Positions 1 to 11,607 of a stretch of DNA of 64,000 nucleotides are shown in pieces; the first letter of the stretch is position 1; the number at the start of each line of letters is the position of its first letter. The notes below the pieces were generated by a model. The model did not search any database and had not been told where the DNA came from. It saw only the letters and a list, made by a program, of their open reading frames with translations. Both the position numbers and the translations under genes were made by a program. This stretch comes from Paraspadella gotoi (Eukaryota; Chaetognatha). Location: assembly GCA_051294375.1 (NCBI GenBank), contig JBJCIZ010000239.1, positions 7,068,852 through 7,132,851 of the forward strand, written 5' to 3'.

Positions 1-112
1 CCGATGAAAAAAGTTTTAAATCGGAAAATATAAAGAATCTCATTTTAAACGAAAAATTTCAATAAAAATATCCTTTTCAAATCCTATCCTCTTGAGCCCG
101 ACAACCTTAAAA

Positions 113-158
<46 letters not shown>

Positions 159-524
159 AAGAGAGGCGAGTTTATTATTCAACCTGACGGTTCTTAAGAG
201 CTTTCAGCGAGTGACAAAATGACAAAATGACAAAGGCCCCATAAAGGCGCTGCGAGCGGAGGGCGAAGAAAAAAAAAGAACAACCCCGCGAATGAACAAA
301 AAAAATAGGGCGGGGGCATATAAAAATGAGAAGAGAGCATCCGTCGAACGACAAAAGAGGGCGTAGGACGACAAAAGAACAACGGGATTTAATAAACGAG
401 AAAAAACAGACAAAAGAGCAGCGAGACCGGGTTGACGGCGAGCAGGAAGAGAAAAAAAAAATGAAACTGAGAGCGACGAAGGGGGGGGGGATGGGCACTA
501 TTTTATGGAAGCGACCATTTATTC

Positions 525-680
525 TAATCCTTAACCTTAAACATTATCCTTAACTTTAGTCACTAATCCTTATCCCTGATTTTTATTCTTAATCCTAAAC
601 CCTAATCCCTCATTTCTTAACCTCAAAGCTTAATCCCTAACCTTAATCCTTGACCTAATTTTTAAAACCTAAAAAATAAT
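525..680. repeat. Degenerate CCCTAA/TTAGGG-like array
   Basis: The + strand is a run of loosely spaced words such as cctaaccttaatcc, taaaccctaatccc and ttaatccctaacc. It resembles a decayed telomere-type hexamer. The same kind of block recurs at 16735-16890, 28070-28220, 6375-6510, 33470-33605, 37495-37700 and 44020-44230. Confidence 0.7.
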
Positions 681-777
681 TTAATTATGAATTTAAACTG
701 AAATCGGAAACTTTTAGAAAATTGGACCGAAATGAAAAGGGGTTAAGGGTAGTTGTTAAACAGAAATTTGAGAAGGT

Positions 778-886
778 NNNNNNNNNNNNNNNNNNNNNNN
801 NNNNNNNNNNNNNNNNNNNNNNNNNNNNNNNNNNNNNNNNNNNNNNNNNNNNNNNNNNNNNNNNNNNNNNNNNNNNNNNNNNNNNN
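778..886. other. Assembly gap (109 N)
   Basis: This is a run of N between a unique flank and a (GA)n array. The equivalent stretch at 16993-17110 is sequenced and consists of GA-rich repeat. Confidence 0.99.
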
Positions 887-918
<32 letters not shown>

Positions 919-960
919 TGGGAGGAATGGGGATAAAATAGCAAAAGCACTGGATGATTA

Positions 961-1400
961 ATGATTGATAGTAAGGGAAATAATTTTGAACATTTTGTGA
1001 TATTTTGTAATAATTTTTATTTAAAATTTTTAATAATATGCTTTTTATTATTTTTAAATATTTGTTTTATAAATATTATTTTGAGTATAACAATTATTTA
1101 TTCACTTATTCACTTTATTCAACTATTTTTTTATTCTCTTTTTTTGTTTTGTTTTTTTTTCTCATTTTGTTGGTTGAATTTAGATGAGGAAAAGATTGAT
1201 TTTATTATAATAATTTTTTTAATATTGTTACATACAATAACATTTTTATTCTTCATCAGTCAAATTGCCTTTACACTAAAAGAATATAAATGCTATTCAA
1301 AACCTGTATGTAACAATATTAATAAAAATTTGTTGTGAAAAAATCAATCTTTTTCTCATTCTTATAAACTAACTTCATTGCTAATTTATAATCTGAAATT
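961..1400. other. AT-rich intronic sequence without a gene
   Basis: This is TTTAAA-rich DNA repeated at about 17160-17600 and 28490-28930. The only open frame is a low-complexity Phe/Ile/Leu string. I see no splice-bounded coding segment. Confidence 0.5.
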
Positions 1401-1497
1401 TGGCGTTTTGGGTAAATAGGGCTTTTTTCTTCATCCTTCTTTCAACGGCTTCCATTTTTTTTCCATCTAAAAATTGAAATCGCCTATTCATGGTGTA

Positions 1498-1536
<39 letters not shown>

Positions 1537-1688
1537 CATTGGAGATGAGGGTTCGCGAGCTGAAGGAGAGGCAGGAGGAAGAGGAAGAGTGAGAGGAGAA
1601 TAAAAAATATATAATCCGAGGTGAAAAAAAGAAGAAATTTTCTCTCGCTTTTTATTTTATAAGAATGCGGGGGGGGGAAAAGAAAAGA

Positions 1689-1713
1689 NNNNNNNNNNNN
1701 NNNNNNNNNNNNN
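1689..1713. other. Assembly gap (25 N)
   Basis: A fixed-length gap inside GA/CT repeat, close to a duplicated fragment. A partial copy of the exon D region lies at about 1531-1560 and the fuller copy at 1779-1869, so the gap separates two versions of the same sequence. Confidence 0.99.
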
Positions 1714-1751
<38 letters not shown>

Positions 1752-1778
1752 ATTCTCTCTCTCCCTCCCTCCCTTTAC

Positions 1779-1869
1779 CTTCAACACTAGTTGTGCGTCG
1801 GGTCCAATCCACGTAAGTTGGAATGAAGGATTTCCGGTTACTTTGCCATGGAGGATGAGGGTTCGCGAG
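1779..1869 (-). pseudogene. Damaged copy of Ig exon D
   Basis: This is the minus-strand equivalent of the exon at 29126-29217, flanked by CAG and GTAAAG. It encodes GNPSFQLTWIG-type sequence but is one base shorter near its acceptor (ctcgcg against ctcggcg), so its frame relation differs. It lies in the low-fidelity left block. It is probably the same locus represented again rather than a separate gene. Confidence 0.55.
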
Positions 1870-2235
1870 CTGCAAGGAGGAGGAGGAGAGAGGAAGAGGA
1901 GGAGGAGAATAAAATATAAATCCGAGGTGAAAAAAGAAAGAAAAATTCTTCTCTCGCTTTTTATTTTATTAAGAATGGCGGGGGGGGGGTGAAAAGAAAG
2001 AAAGAAAAAAAAAAAAAGAAAAGAAAAGAAAAAATAGATAGAATTCTCCTCTCGACCAAGTTAAGGGTTTTTTAAGCAAATAATGAGAGAGATGAAGAGA
2101 AGAGAATAATGGATGGTAGTATAGAGAGAGCAGAGAAGAGAGAGGAGTAGAGAGAGAGAGAGACTTTTTAGAAACGTATTCCGCAAAGAAAATGGAGAGA
2201 AAAATGATAGATTCCTTTACAGAGGTGAGAAAGAG

Positions 2236-2313
2236 AGATAGATAGATAGTAGATAGATAATAGATAGATAGATAGTAGATAGATAATAGTAGATATAGAT
2301 AGATAGATAAAGG
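2236..2313. repeat. (GATA)n-type microsatellite
   Basis: Irregular gata/gatagtagata repeats. Paralogous arrays lie at 18245-18300, 29583-29668 and, inverted as (TATC)n, at 51095-51165. Array lengths differ between the copies. Confidence 0.85.
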
Positions 2314-2397
2314 AGAAGAGAGAGAGGAGAGATGGAGAGAGACTTGGAAAATGAAGAAAGACGGGAAAATATGCGGGTTGATTTTGGTGGGTTAGGC

Positions 2398-2428
<31 letters not shown>

Positions 2429-2849
2429 GAGAGAGGAGAGGAGAGGAGGAGAGAGCATAAGGACAAGACAGACAGAGAAAGAAAGGAGACAGAGAAAGAA
2501 AGAGAGAGCGAAAGCAAAAAATGGAAAAAAGAAGAAGGGGAGAAAAAAGATATAAATAAATAAATAAAATAAATAAAACTTGAGTTTTTGTAGAATATAC
2601 TGATTTTAATTCACCTTTTAGTTCAATATCTTTTTTTTATTCGTCAATTTTAAGTCTTTTAAAAATTGAAGACTTGTACATTTAATTTTGTTTTCTTTTT
2701 CTTTTTTTCTTCTTTTTTTTACTTTATTTTATTCCCTCTTTTTTTATTTCTCCTTAATTCTCCCCCCTCCCTTAATATTGACGAATTTCCCTTTCACCTT
2801 TTCCGCCGCCGTTCGAGATTAAAAGGAATCGCGTTTCAAGAAGGTGAAA

Positions 2850-3210
2850 TCAAAGATGGCGTTGACGGCGACGGCGGGAGAATAAAAGATGGCGTTGATC
2901 GTCGACGGCGGGATAATAAAAGATGCGGAGCAATAAAAAGATGGCGTTGACGTGATGGCGGGAGAATAAAAGATGGCATTGACATCGACAGCGGGAGAAT
3001 AAAGATGGCGGTTGACGTCGGACGGCGGGAAAATAAAAAGATGGCATTGACGTCGACGGCGGGAGAATAAAAGATGGCGTTGACTGTCGATGGCGGGTAG
3101 AGAATAAAAGATGGCGTTGACCGTCGACGGCGGGAAATAAAAAGAATGCATTGACGTCGACGCGGATAATAAAAGATGCGTTGACGTCGATGGCGGGAGA
3201 ATAAAATGGC
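2850..3210. repeat. 33-bp GC-rich minisatellite, noisy copy
   Basis: Tandem units of about 33 bp with core gatggcgttgacg / acggcgggagaataaaa, about ten copies with many single-base changes. The better copy is at 30225-30512. Confidence 0.85.
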
Positions 3211-3244
3211 GACTTGGATGGAGGAACTTGTTATGTAACTGATA

Positions 3245-3690
3245 ACCCCCACCGACCCTCAGAAAAACTAACAAACCAACCAACCAGTCAAACAACACAC
3301 CAAATAACCAACCAAGCCAATCATACCAATCTTACCAACAATTCGATCAATTCGTTCTCTTACTGACCACATTTCAAAAAACCAAACTAACTCACCAATT
3401 AATTCGTTTACCCAACCAACCAATTCAAACAACACATAAACCGATCACCCAACCAACTAACATACTAACAAAACCAACAAGCAATCAAAGCAAGTGACTG
3501 CTACCAACAAAACTAACTACCCACCAACCAATCTAACTCTTTAGTCAACCAACCAAACCAACCAAAACCAACAAAATCAATCAATTAAACTAACCAACCA
3601 ACCAACTTTACTAACAAACTAAGCATTCAACAAAATCAAACCAACCGTCCGAAACCACCAACAATCAACCCATCCCAATCAACTGGTTGG
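3245..3690. repeat. (ACCA/CCAA)-rich tandem array
   Basis: Degenerate aaccaacc / caatcaac words in continuous tandem. The paralogue is at 30545-30975, with an inverted copy at about 49660-50080. Confidence 0.8.
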
Positions 3691-4134
3691 TTTTTCTCGA
3701 AATAATCAAGAAAAAAAAAATCGTCATGAATTTATAATCGAATTCTCCGTTTACGACGATGGTTGTAGTATCTTCTTTCATTGTCGGCCGTACTGTCGTC
3801 ATCTTTTTCGTCCTCGTCGCCATTTTTCTTTTATCGAAAAATGATGCATAAACATAAAGACTCCTTTCCTTAATTAGTTCTCAGCGAAGTAGCCGCGCCG
3901 CTGCCCGCTGCCACCTGCCACTGCCGCCACACCGCCGCTGCCGCCTTAATATTTTGCTCTAATTATTTTTCCCTAAAAATTTAATCAATCCTTGACCAAA
4001 ACTCTAACCAATTTCCTATCCTAATCCCTAACCCTCCTGCCCTGCCCCTTCAAGTACCCTCACCTAATTGTTCGACTATTAAACAGAAAACTTAATTCCC
4101 GAAAATGGGTCCGCTTTCGGAAAAGAGAACCCAC

Positions 4135-4392
4135 CTTTGGAGTCCCGATCATTTTTATTCCGCTGCGACGACAGGAATACCGAACGTCGTTGCGCCATCG
4201 CGTCCGTTAAAAGTCTTCGTCGAACTTCGGGGTCCCCGCCCGAATTGGCCGTACTTTGACGCCGCTGCGCCGCCGCCGCGGCTGCCCGCGTCGTTCCGGC
4301 CGCCCGCCGCCTTCCAGTCTCAGTGGTTGATGACAGAGCGCTCTTGGCGTCTTTTGCCCGAGCAGACTGCGGGCTCGCAGCGCTATATTCGC
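4135..4392 (-). pseudogene. Damaged copy of Ig exon B
   Basis: The minus-strand copy of the exon at 31409-31641 is 258 bp instead of 233 bp. The CAG acceptor and the AAAG/GTGGG donor are kept, but about 25 extra single bases break the reading frame repeatedly. The insertion-only pattern looks like uncorrected long-read error rather than pseudogene decay, which would also give deletions and substitutions. Confidence 0.6.
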
Positions 4393-5117
4393 CTGGCGGT
4401 GAAAAAAAAAAGGAATAAAATCGTTATTTTTATTTTGTTAGTCTATTTTCTACTCTATCCAATCAAATCTCTCTCTCTCCTCTCACTCTCTCTCTTCTCT
4501 GCTTCATCCCCTCTGCAATATTTGTATCATTTTCATTGGCATGTTTATGACCCTAAACTTTAAACCCAATATTTAAACAGAAAAAAAATGTATTTCAATA
4601 CAAAAATTTTAAAATAAATGAGCGTTCTTGAGAAAAATAAGGCCCATTGTAATTACTAAACGTAAATGTATTTTTCTTACCTAAACCATCCCCCTTCTCC
4701 TTAAAATAAAAGAAAATCTCGACTGTCGGAACAGCCGCTCCGTGCCATCACAAACGACATCGGCAACAGCATTTCTTATACTTCCTCTACTATTTCTCTC
4801 CGTCTCGTTATATTCATTCTTTGCTTTTCTTCCTTTCAAAACTTCTCCTACATACATTTTTAAATGCTACTCTGTTTTCTTCCAATTCTTTCCGACGCCT
4901 TACTTGTCTGCATATCTTCAAAAGACAAAGGGTCTCGGTTTTGTTTTTCGGTTTTTTCTGTTTTTTTTTAATATTTAGCCTAAACTCCCTAACATTGATG
5001 TTGATTTTTAGTAAAAGATTTCAGCTGTAAAGAAATTTAAAGTAAGTCTTTCAAAGGTTCAAACAAAAAAAGAATCTTAAAAAGGAAAAGAAAAATAAAA
5101 TTCTAAAACAATCCAAA

Positions 5118-5281
5118 AAAAAACAATTAAATAAATAAATAAATAAAAAATAAATAAATAAAAATCAATTAAATAAATCAATTAAATAAATAAATAAAAA
5201 GAAAAAATAAAAAAAATAAAAAAAAATATAATAAATAAATAAATAACATAAAAAATAAAAAAATAAACAAAATAAATATAA

Positions 5282-5313
<32 letters not shown>

Positions 5314-5453
5314 AAATAAAAAAATAAAAAAATAAAATAAATAAAAAAAACTAAATAAATAAATAAAATAAAAAAATAAAAAATTAAAAAATAAATAAAT
5401 AAATAAATAAATCAATCAATCAATCAATAAATCAATAAAATCAATAAATCCAA

Positions 5454-5501
<48 letters not shown>

Positions 5502-5520
5502 AAAAATAAAAACAAAAAAA
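5118..5520. repeat. (AAAT)n tetranucleotide array
   Basis: About 400 bp of aaataaat with aatc variants. The paralogue is at 32268-32690 and the inverted (TTTA)n copy at 47937-48330. The Ile/Tyr/Leu/Phe reading frames across it are translations of the repeat. Confidence 0.95.
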
Positions 5521-5549
5521 AAAAAAAAAGAAAATAAATCTCTCCTGAC

Positions 5550-5702
5550 CCAAATCCATCTCGGAGATGTTTTTCTTGAACGAGGACCTCCCTTCCAACG
5601 AATTCGTAAGTGCGGCGTCACCCACATGAATCCGCGGACGAGGATTTCCGGAGGCGATGCACTGGAGGCGAAGCTCGTGCCGGAGGCGGACTTGAAAAGG
5701 GC
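5550..5702 (-). pseudogene. Damaged copy of Ig exon A
   Basis: The minus-strand copy of the exon at 32699-32848 is 153 bp against 150 bp, with several compensating indels. Words such as ELRLQCIASGNPRPRI are still readable, but the frame shifts before and after them. The splice-site bases are retained. Confidence 0.6.
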
Positions 5703-6374
5703 CTGGGTGGAAGAGGCCGGGGGATTTGAGTGAATTGGATTTGGAATTAGATTTTATTGATTGCATTGATTGATTTGAATCTGATTGATTGATTTGATTT
5801 CGCATTATATGACATTGAAGCTTGGTGCGATTTTGTTCTGCATTATTTTACAATTTAATGTGATTGGTTTATAGTTGGGACAGCGCCAGTGCCAATCAAT
5901 CAAAACAATCAACCGATGCGACTGACCGACCGACTGATCGACCGACAGACAGATTCCAAAGTGACTTATAAAGATTGCTTCGCAACTGAAAAAAAAACAT
6001 TTCGTAATCAGATTTTAATCGTGTCATCGAAAAATATCATTGAAAATTGATAAGGTCGTGATTTGAATCTAGAAACAAATTTCATTTCTATGTTAATATC
6101 GATTTTTTATTATTTTTATTAAAAAAATTTCATTAAAGCTTATAAAAGAAATTCGGAAGGACCTTCTTTCTTGGGCCTAATAATATTCCTTGACCCATTC
6201 GTGCGTTGAGACTGGCCTCCCCCTTAGTTCTGTTTCATAACTTGTGTTTACAGTAAGTTACCAGCTAACCAATTGAGGTGTAAGAAAAACCGTTTTTTAA
6301 TTAGTTTTTGCTTCTACTTTCTCCTTTTCCAAAACTTTAATATTAATTTAAATTATACTTACAATTATCACCAA

Positions 6375-6510
6375 ATCTATTAACCCTAATCCCATTTCCC
6401 TAATCCAAAACCATTATCCCTAATTAAGTAACCCTAATCTCTAACCTTAATCCTAGATCACTGCACCAAATCTCTTATCCAATCACTAGCCTAACTCTTA
6501 ACCTATCTTT
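6375..6510. repeat. Degenerate CCCTAA-like array
   Basis: taaccctaatccc and ccctaattaagtaacc words, paralogous to 33470-33605. Confidence 0.65.
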
Positions 6511-6899
6511 TAATTTAAAAAATATTAAATTAATTCTGAATTTTTAAAAAACTGGGGGCTCTCTTTCCAGAGTTTGGTTTGCGTTAAAAAAATTGTCGTT
6601 TTTAGCATCAATATTTTTTTTGGATGTCGTGAGTGGTACAGTGGTCGTGTGTGTGCGGGAAAACGAGGGAGGATATTTCGAAATCGGAAACAATTCGAGA
6701 GGAAATCCCGTCGAGAAAACAATTTATACTTTCATGTCCTCCCAAAAGATTGACTTTTTCACTTTTCGCTCTACTCTCCCGCCCCCCTTGCCCACACCCC
6801 CCTCAATTCCCACAACCCCCTCCATTCAACATCCAAGATCCTCCAACACCCTTCCGTACATCCGCCGGCCCCCCCTACTTTAGAGCGTTTGTAAAAATC

Positions 6900-7380
6900 T
6901 AAATTTAACTTTAATAAAAATTTTAAAAGTGATGAATGAAACCTTGTACTTCTCTAATCAACTAAAAAATGATTTAATATATTTTTTTTTAAATTATGCA
7001 GTAGCCTACATGTATACCTTATTAATAAACTCTATAATATATTTACAAATTTCAAAATGCGTTATTTCAGTAAAAAAATTAAAAAAAGTCTTTAATTAAG
7101 TCGGTTCCAAAATTCATTTTTAAAAAACTATATATTTTAAGCTGAACAATTTAAATTTTATATGTTGAATTACTGTTTTTAACTTTTTTTAACCCACTAT
7201 AATGTTATTTATTTTCTTTATTAACTTTTGATGAAAAACTTTAAATCTAGCCATAAGAATTAAGCAAAGCCTATTTTGAAATTTTGATGAATATATATGC
7301 CTACTGCCCGAAAAATTTTTAAAAAAAAACATAAAATTCTTTTTTTTTATTAAACTTAATGTCTACTCATGTTCACTAAT
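6900..7380. other. AT-rich stretch without a gene
   Basis: Paralogous to about 33960-34410 and, inverted, to about 46130-46590. It contains homopolymer-rich AT DNA. No coding segment, TIR or tRNA was found. Confidence 0.5.
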
Positions 7381-7593
7381 TAAAAAAAAAAGAAAGAAAA
7401 AGAAAATGAAAGAAAAGATAGAATCTCCTCTCGACCAAGTTGAAGGGTTTTTTAACAAATAATGAGAGAGAGAGAGAAAGAGAGATAGAGAAAGATAGAG
7501 AGAGAGAAAGAGAGAGAGAGTGAGAGAGAGAGAGAGACTTTTTAAAACGTATTCCGCAAAGAAAATGGAGAGAAAAATGAAGAATTTCCTTTA

Positions 7594-7810
7594 ATTATAC
7601 TTAATGTAGAAGATCTAATTGATTACTTAAGTAGGAGATATTAATTTCATTACTTAATTTGTAGGAGATCTAATTGGATTACTAATGTAGGAGATATAAT
7701 TCATTACTTAATGTAGGAGATCTAATTCATTACTTAATGTAGGAGATTTAATTCATTACTTAATGTGGGAGATCAATTCATTACTTAATGTAGGAGATCT
7801 AATTCATAGA
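7594..7810. repeat. 26-bp minisatellite
   Basis: About eight to nine units of attacttaatgtaggagatc + taattc, with small variants such as gtggga and aatttgtagg. The second copy is at 18925-19141. The duplication breakpoint coincides with the start of this array. Confidence 0.9.
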
Positions 7811-7929
7811 TTTTGAAAGACAAGTTTCTTTATTTTGCGCGCCAACCTCATTTATTGTTCAGATTCCTCATCCAACATTACTACTCTATGAATCCACCCT
7901 TTTGACATCCAGAGAATTACGTTTTCGCT

Positions 7930-7955
7930 AACATTTTCTCCCTTCTCTCTCTCTC

Positions 7956-7986
<31 letters not shown>

Positions 7987-8030
7987 TCTCTCTCTCTCTC
8001 TCTCTCTCTTCTCCTCTCTCTCTCTCCATC
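7930..8030. repeat. (CT)n microsatellite
   Basis: Interrupted CT/CTT repeat, repeated at 19261-19361. The Arg-Glu-rich minus-strand frames here are translations of the repeat. Confidence 0.9.
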
Positions 8031-8174
8031 CGTCCAAAAAAATGGAATCACGACAAATGGGCTCGACACTGAACTGCGGGCGAAATGGATTTCTTTCAAA
8101 ATTCTTGTTCACTCACAAAAAATTTTTTTTTACCTTTTTCCATCTAAAGTGTCAATTCACGGAAATGGGCGCCT

Positions 8175-8540
8175 CAAATTTACGCATCTTAAAAAGGCAT
8201 TCTCTCAAATTTACGCATCTCAAAATGGCGTTTCTCTCAAATTGACACAGCTCAAAATGGCATTCTTTAAATTGACGCATCTCAAAAATGGCATTATTTT
8301 AAATTTACCCATCTGAAAATGGCGTTATTTCAAATTGACGCATGCTGAAAATGGCATTATCATCAAATCGACGGCATCTCAAAATGGCGTTCTCTCAAAT
8401 TGACTCATCTCAAAATAACATTCTCTCAAATTGACACATTCTCAAAATGGCGTTCGCTGAAATTAGCGCCTCTAAAACTGGAGTATCTCAAACTGACGCA
8501 TCTCAAAATAGTGTTTTCTCAAATTGACGCATCTCAATCC
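8175..8540. repeat. About 30-bp minisatellite
   Basis: Around a dozen units of aaattgacgcatctcaaa + atggcgttctctc with substitutions and length changes. The second copy is at 19506-19871. Confidence 0.9.
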
Positions 8541-8837
8541 GCGTGCAGATACGACATTGTTTGACTCAAACTTGTTAACTTTTGGTAACCGAACTTTAAT
8601 ACGCCACAAAAAATGTTACCCTTCGTTTTGCGGGAAACGGATGGGGGACCCGGAAGGGAAAATGTCAAAAATGAAAAAAAAAAAAAAAAAAAAACAGAAA
8701 AAACTAAACCAAATTTTCAATAACCACCCCCAGTGCAAAGTGGGGAAAAATGGAAAACGGAAAAATTTAAAAAATAAATATTTGTAAAACTGACAAAATG
8801 TAAAAAAAAATACTTGACATTTTGGCGAAATTAGAAA

Positions 8838-8985
8838 AAAAAGGAAAGGGGGGAGCAGAGGGGGAGGAGAGGGGGGAGGAGAGGGAGTGGAGGGGGAGGA
8901 GAGAGGAAGAAGAAGAGGAGAGGAGAGAAGAGAGGAGAGGGGAGAGGAGAGAGAGGAGGAGAGAGAGTGGAGAGGGGTCGAGGGT
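8838..8985. repeat. GGA-rich polypurine tract
   Basis: About 150 bp of almost pure purine on the + strand (gggggaggagagg words), a candidate triplex-forming tract. The second copy is at 20169-20316. Confidence 0.8.
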
Positions 8986-9054
8986 CGCCGCCCCTTAACT
9001 ACGAGTAGGAACCAACAAGCGGAAACGAAACTCGATGTGATTTTTTAAAAATAT

Positions 9055-9150
9055 ATAAGTCTGACATTCGAAAGACTGACATTCCGAAGTCTGACATTCC
9101 GGACAGGCTGACATTCTGAAGGCTGACATTCCCAAAAGGCTGACATTCCA
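9055..9150. repeat. 15-17-bp tandem repeat
   Basis: Six units of ctgacattccgaaag-type sequence with a variable 3' part. The second copy is at 20386-20481. Confidence 0.85.
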
Positions 9151-9334
9151 AAAGCCAGGGTCAACGCGGGGAGTGGCAGCAGATTTTATAAAAAGTAGTT
9201 AATGCTGGGTAGCGACTAGCGAGGCTGTATGTGATTTTATGCTGTCCCCCCTTTCTGGGATGGGGGTGGCGTCTCTCAGCGATGTCTCATCACTGGCGGC
9301 AACGCGACATTTGCTGTCGTCCACCCAATCTGGC

Positions 9335-9620
9335 ACTTGGATCGGCCGGGCGCCTTGGAATGCCGGGCAGGGGGGGGGTACCACGGGACGGCAGGGCGCC
9401 TTGAACGCAAAGCAGGGCACCATGGCCATTTGGGCTTCATTGGACATAAAGATGGTCAGAGATTGCATAGACACCTTGGCATGGCAAGGATTCTTTGAAT
9501 GGGCAGGCGCCTCGGACGGCACAGCTTCCTGGAATGGTAAACGCGCCTAGGTATAACAAGGCGCCCGGCAAAGCAGGGGCGCCTTAGATCAGCAAGGCGC
9601 CTCGGGACAGCAAATTTGGC
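9335..9620. repeat. Degenerate GCGCC-containing tandem repeat
   Basis: Units of roughly 25 bp built on ggcgccttgga / ggcaaagcagg recur about ten times with heavy divergence. Plus and minus frames of about 100 codons cross it, at 9239-9550 and 9199-9522. The regular recurrence of the unit explains their openness better than coding selection does. The second copy is at 20666-20951. Confidence 0.65.
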
Positions 9621-9753
9621 TTTTTTTTTTTGTCGAACAAAGGTCGCGATACTTTTTGTCAATGAATCGGAATAAAAGCGACTTTGTATGCGGAAGACGA
9701 AAAATGGAGATAATTTGTAAGTCTTGGAAGGAGAAAAGAGAGAGGGAGGAGGG

Positions 9754-9794
<41 letters not shown>

Positions 9795-9896
9795 CGAAAG
9801 AGAGAGAGAGAGAGGAGGAGAGAGAGAGAGAGAGAGACAGAGATTTAAACGAAGCCCCCGACAAGTAACAACACCTGACATGAGAAAAGCGGCAAA

Positions 9897-9902
9897 AAAA
9901 AA

Positions 9903-9944
<42 letters not shown>

Positions 9945-9945
9945 T
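9897..9945. repeat. (CGA)n trinucleotide repeat
   Basis: Sixteen cga units in a row, uninterrupted. The copy at 21228-21276 has the same number of units. Confidence 0.97.
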
Positions 9946-10150
9946 TGCGAATTTTACGCACAAAGGAGTCCGTGACAGGAGAAGGCGCTAGTGAAGGGTA
10001 GGGTTCGTGAAGCGTGGATCGAGGGGGGGTGGGGGGGGAAGCCATGGTGTCGAATGTCGTCGGGGCAAAAGGCTAAGTCTGGATTTTTTGAGTGAAGAAG
10101 AGAGAGACGGGGAGAAGAGAGAGGAGCGAAGAGAGAGATGACGAGAAGAG

Positions 10151-10206
<56 letters not shown>

Positions 10207-10299
10207 TGTGTCTGGATCCTCCAGTTCACAATGGCACTGATCGTCGTGGTTCTTCACGTTCAAGAGCGAAGGGTTAATTCGGGAATATTCCTTCTCTTC

Positions 10300-10460
10300 G
10301 GTAACGTTGCTCCTTTGTTTTTTGGTTTTGCTCCTTTGTTTTTTTTTGTTTTGCTCCTTTGTTTTTTTTGTTTTTTTTGTTTTGCTCTTTTGCTTTTTGT
10401 TTGGCTCCTTTTTTTGTTTGCTCCTTTGTTTTTTTTGTTTGCTCCTTTGTTTTATTCTTT
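10300..10460. repeat. T-rich minisatellite
   Basis: About seven units of gctcctttgttttttttg with variable T runs. The second copy is at 21631-21791. Confidence 0.85.
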
Positions 10461-10768
10461 ATTGTTTTTGTCTTTTGCCTTTTTTAATATTATCCAATTA
10501 TTTTATCTAATAAATTTATTATTTATTTTATTTCTCATTATAATTAGTTTTTTTTTGTTTTGTCTTTTTTTAAATATATTATTATTTTTTTTTTTAATTT
10601 TTTTTGGTTATTCTTGATTGCTTTTTTTGTTGACCCGAGATCCATCGATGCCAGCTCTATATTTTGAGCTTTTAGCCTTTCGACATTTTTGTTTTATTGT
10701 TTTAATGTATACTCCTTCTTTAATGTCAATGATATCTTACTGTTATTCTATTCCATCTTAAACGCAGA

Positions 10769-10771
10769 AGA

Positions 10772-10854
<83 letters not shown>

Positions 10855-11019
10855 ATAAAGCATTAATGAGTGTAAGAAAAAAGGTTTATTCGTCCGGAAT
10901 AGTTCCTTATTACTCATATGAGGTCACCGTTCTCCTTTGATTGGCCAGCCCATGAGCCATTGTGCTGGTAGACACACCTCTCTATAACGCTCCTCTTTCT
11001 CTCTCTCTCTTTCTCTCTC

Positions 11020-11062
<43 letters not shown>
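10769..11062. repeat. Facing (GA)n and (CT)n microsatellites
   Basis: (GA)n occupies 10769-10853 and (CT)n 10998-11062, with about 145 bp of unique sequence between them. They could form a long imperfect hairpin. The second copy is at 22100-22393. Confidence 0.85.
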
Positions 11063-11064
<2 letters not shown>

Positions 11065-11607
11065 ACTCGACTGACCCACAAACGTCGGACCCAGGACAGC
11101 CGGGGCGCCGCATCACCTTCCACCCCCGCCTTGTCTCAACCCCCCCTCGCCCCCCCCCCCTCTTCGCGCGATGAACGAGGTCCGTCGTGGAATTGGGTAA
11201 GCATCCGAGGGTAAGTGTTGGTTCATTCCAACTCGTAAATTAAAAAGGTCTCCTTTTTGTAGTTGGGAGAGAATCGATTTGAGTTTGTCTGGCTTTGTTG
11301 AATATTGAACGAATTTGTGGGGTAAATTGCTATAACGGTATTAAATTGTTATTGTAATAATTGTAATAATTGTAATTCCGCCATCTAATACTTTAGAAAT
11401 TTTTTTTTCAAACAATTGAAACAATATTGATATATTATACATATATATTAAATATTATATATTATATATTAAATTAATGACTAGGGAAAGCCAGTCGCAA
11501 GATAGCTCATTTTTTCTATATTGGTTGTACTAATTTTATATGCAGAGACAACCCCAAATTTCTCCTTGGCAGAATTATGTTTAATTCGTTGGGATCTGGT
11601 TTTAAAT

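Larger units (their letters stand above)
1..7593. repeat. Low-fidelity mosaic copy of sequence found further right
   Basis: Bases 1 to about 2900 follow 16194-18924 and 27525-30250. Bases 2820 to about 7380 follow 30190-34420. Bases 7381-7593 return to the sequence at about 29370-29560. The alignment is interrupted every few tens of bases by one-base gains and losses, mostly gains in the 1-7380 part. Copies of exons D, B and A lie here in damaged form. The splice at about 7381 falls in a poly-A run (taattaaaaaaaaa), where two otherwise distant parts of the locus are joined. It may be a genuine older duplicate or an uncorrected long-read fill; the insertion bias favours the latter. Confidence 0.8.

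Noticed and set aside
5182-5415. Tyr/Leu/Phe-rich ORFs resembling multi-pass membrane proteins
   Set aside because: They are direct translations of (AAAT)n, seen again at 32317-32568 and 48035-48262.
8175-8540. Regular repeats that could suggest a CRISPR array
   Set aside because: The units are contiguous, with no unique spacers of constant length, and the genome is eukaryotic.
9724-9975. Arg-Glu-Arg repeat ORF resembling an SR-type splicing protein
   Set aside because: Pure (GA)n followed by (CGA)n. There is no RNA-recognition domain and no splice context.
10962-11174. Exon-like GC-rich segment after the CT array (DSTDPQTSDPGQPGRR...)
   Set aside because: The frame closes soon after a long poly-C run, and no acceptor/donor pair in phase with the Ig exons could be found on either strand.
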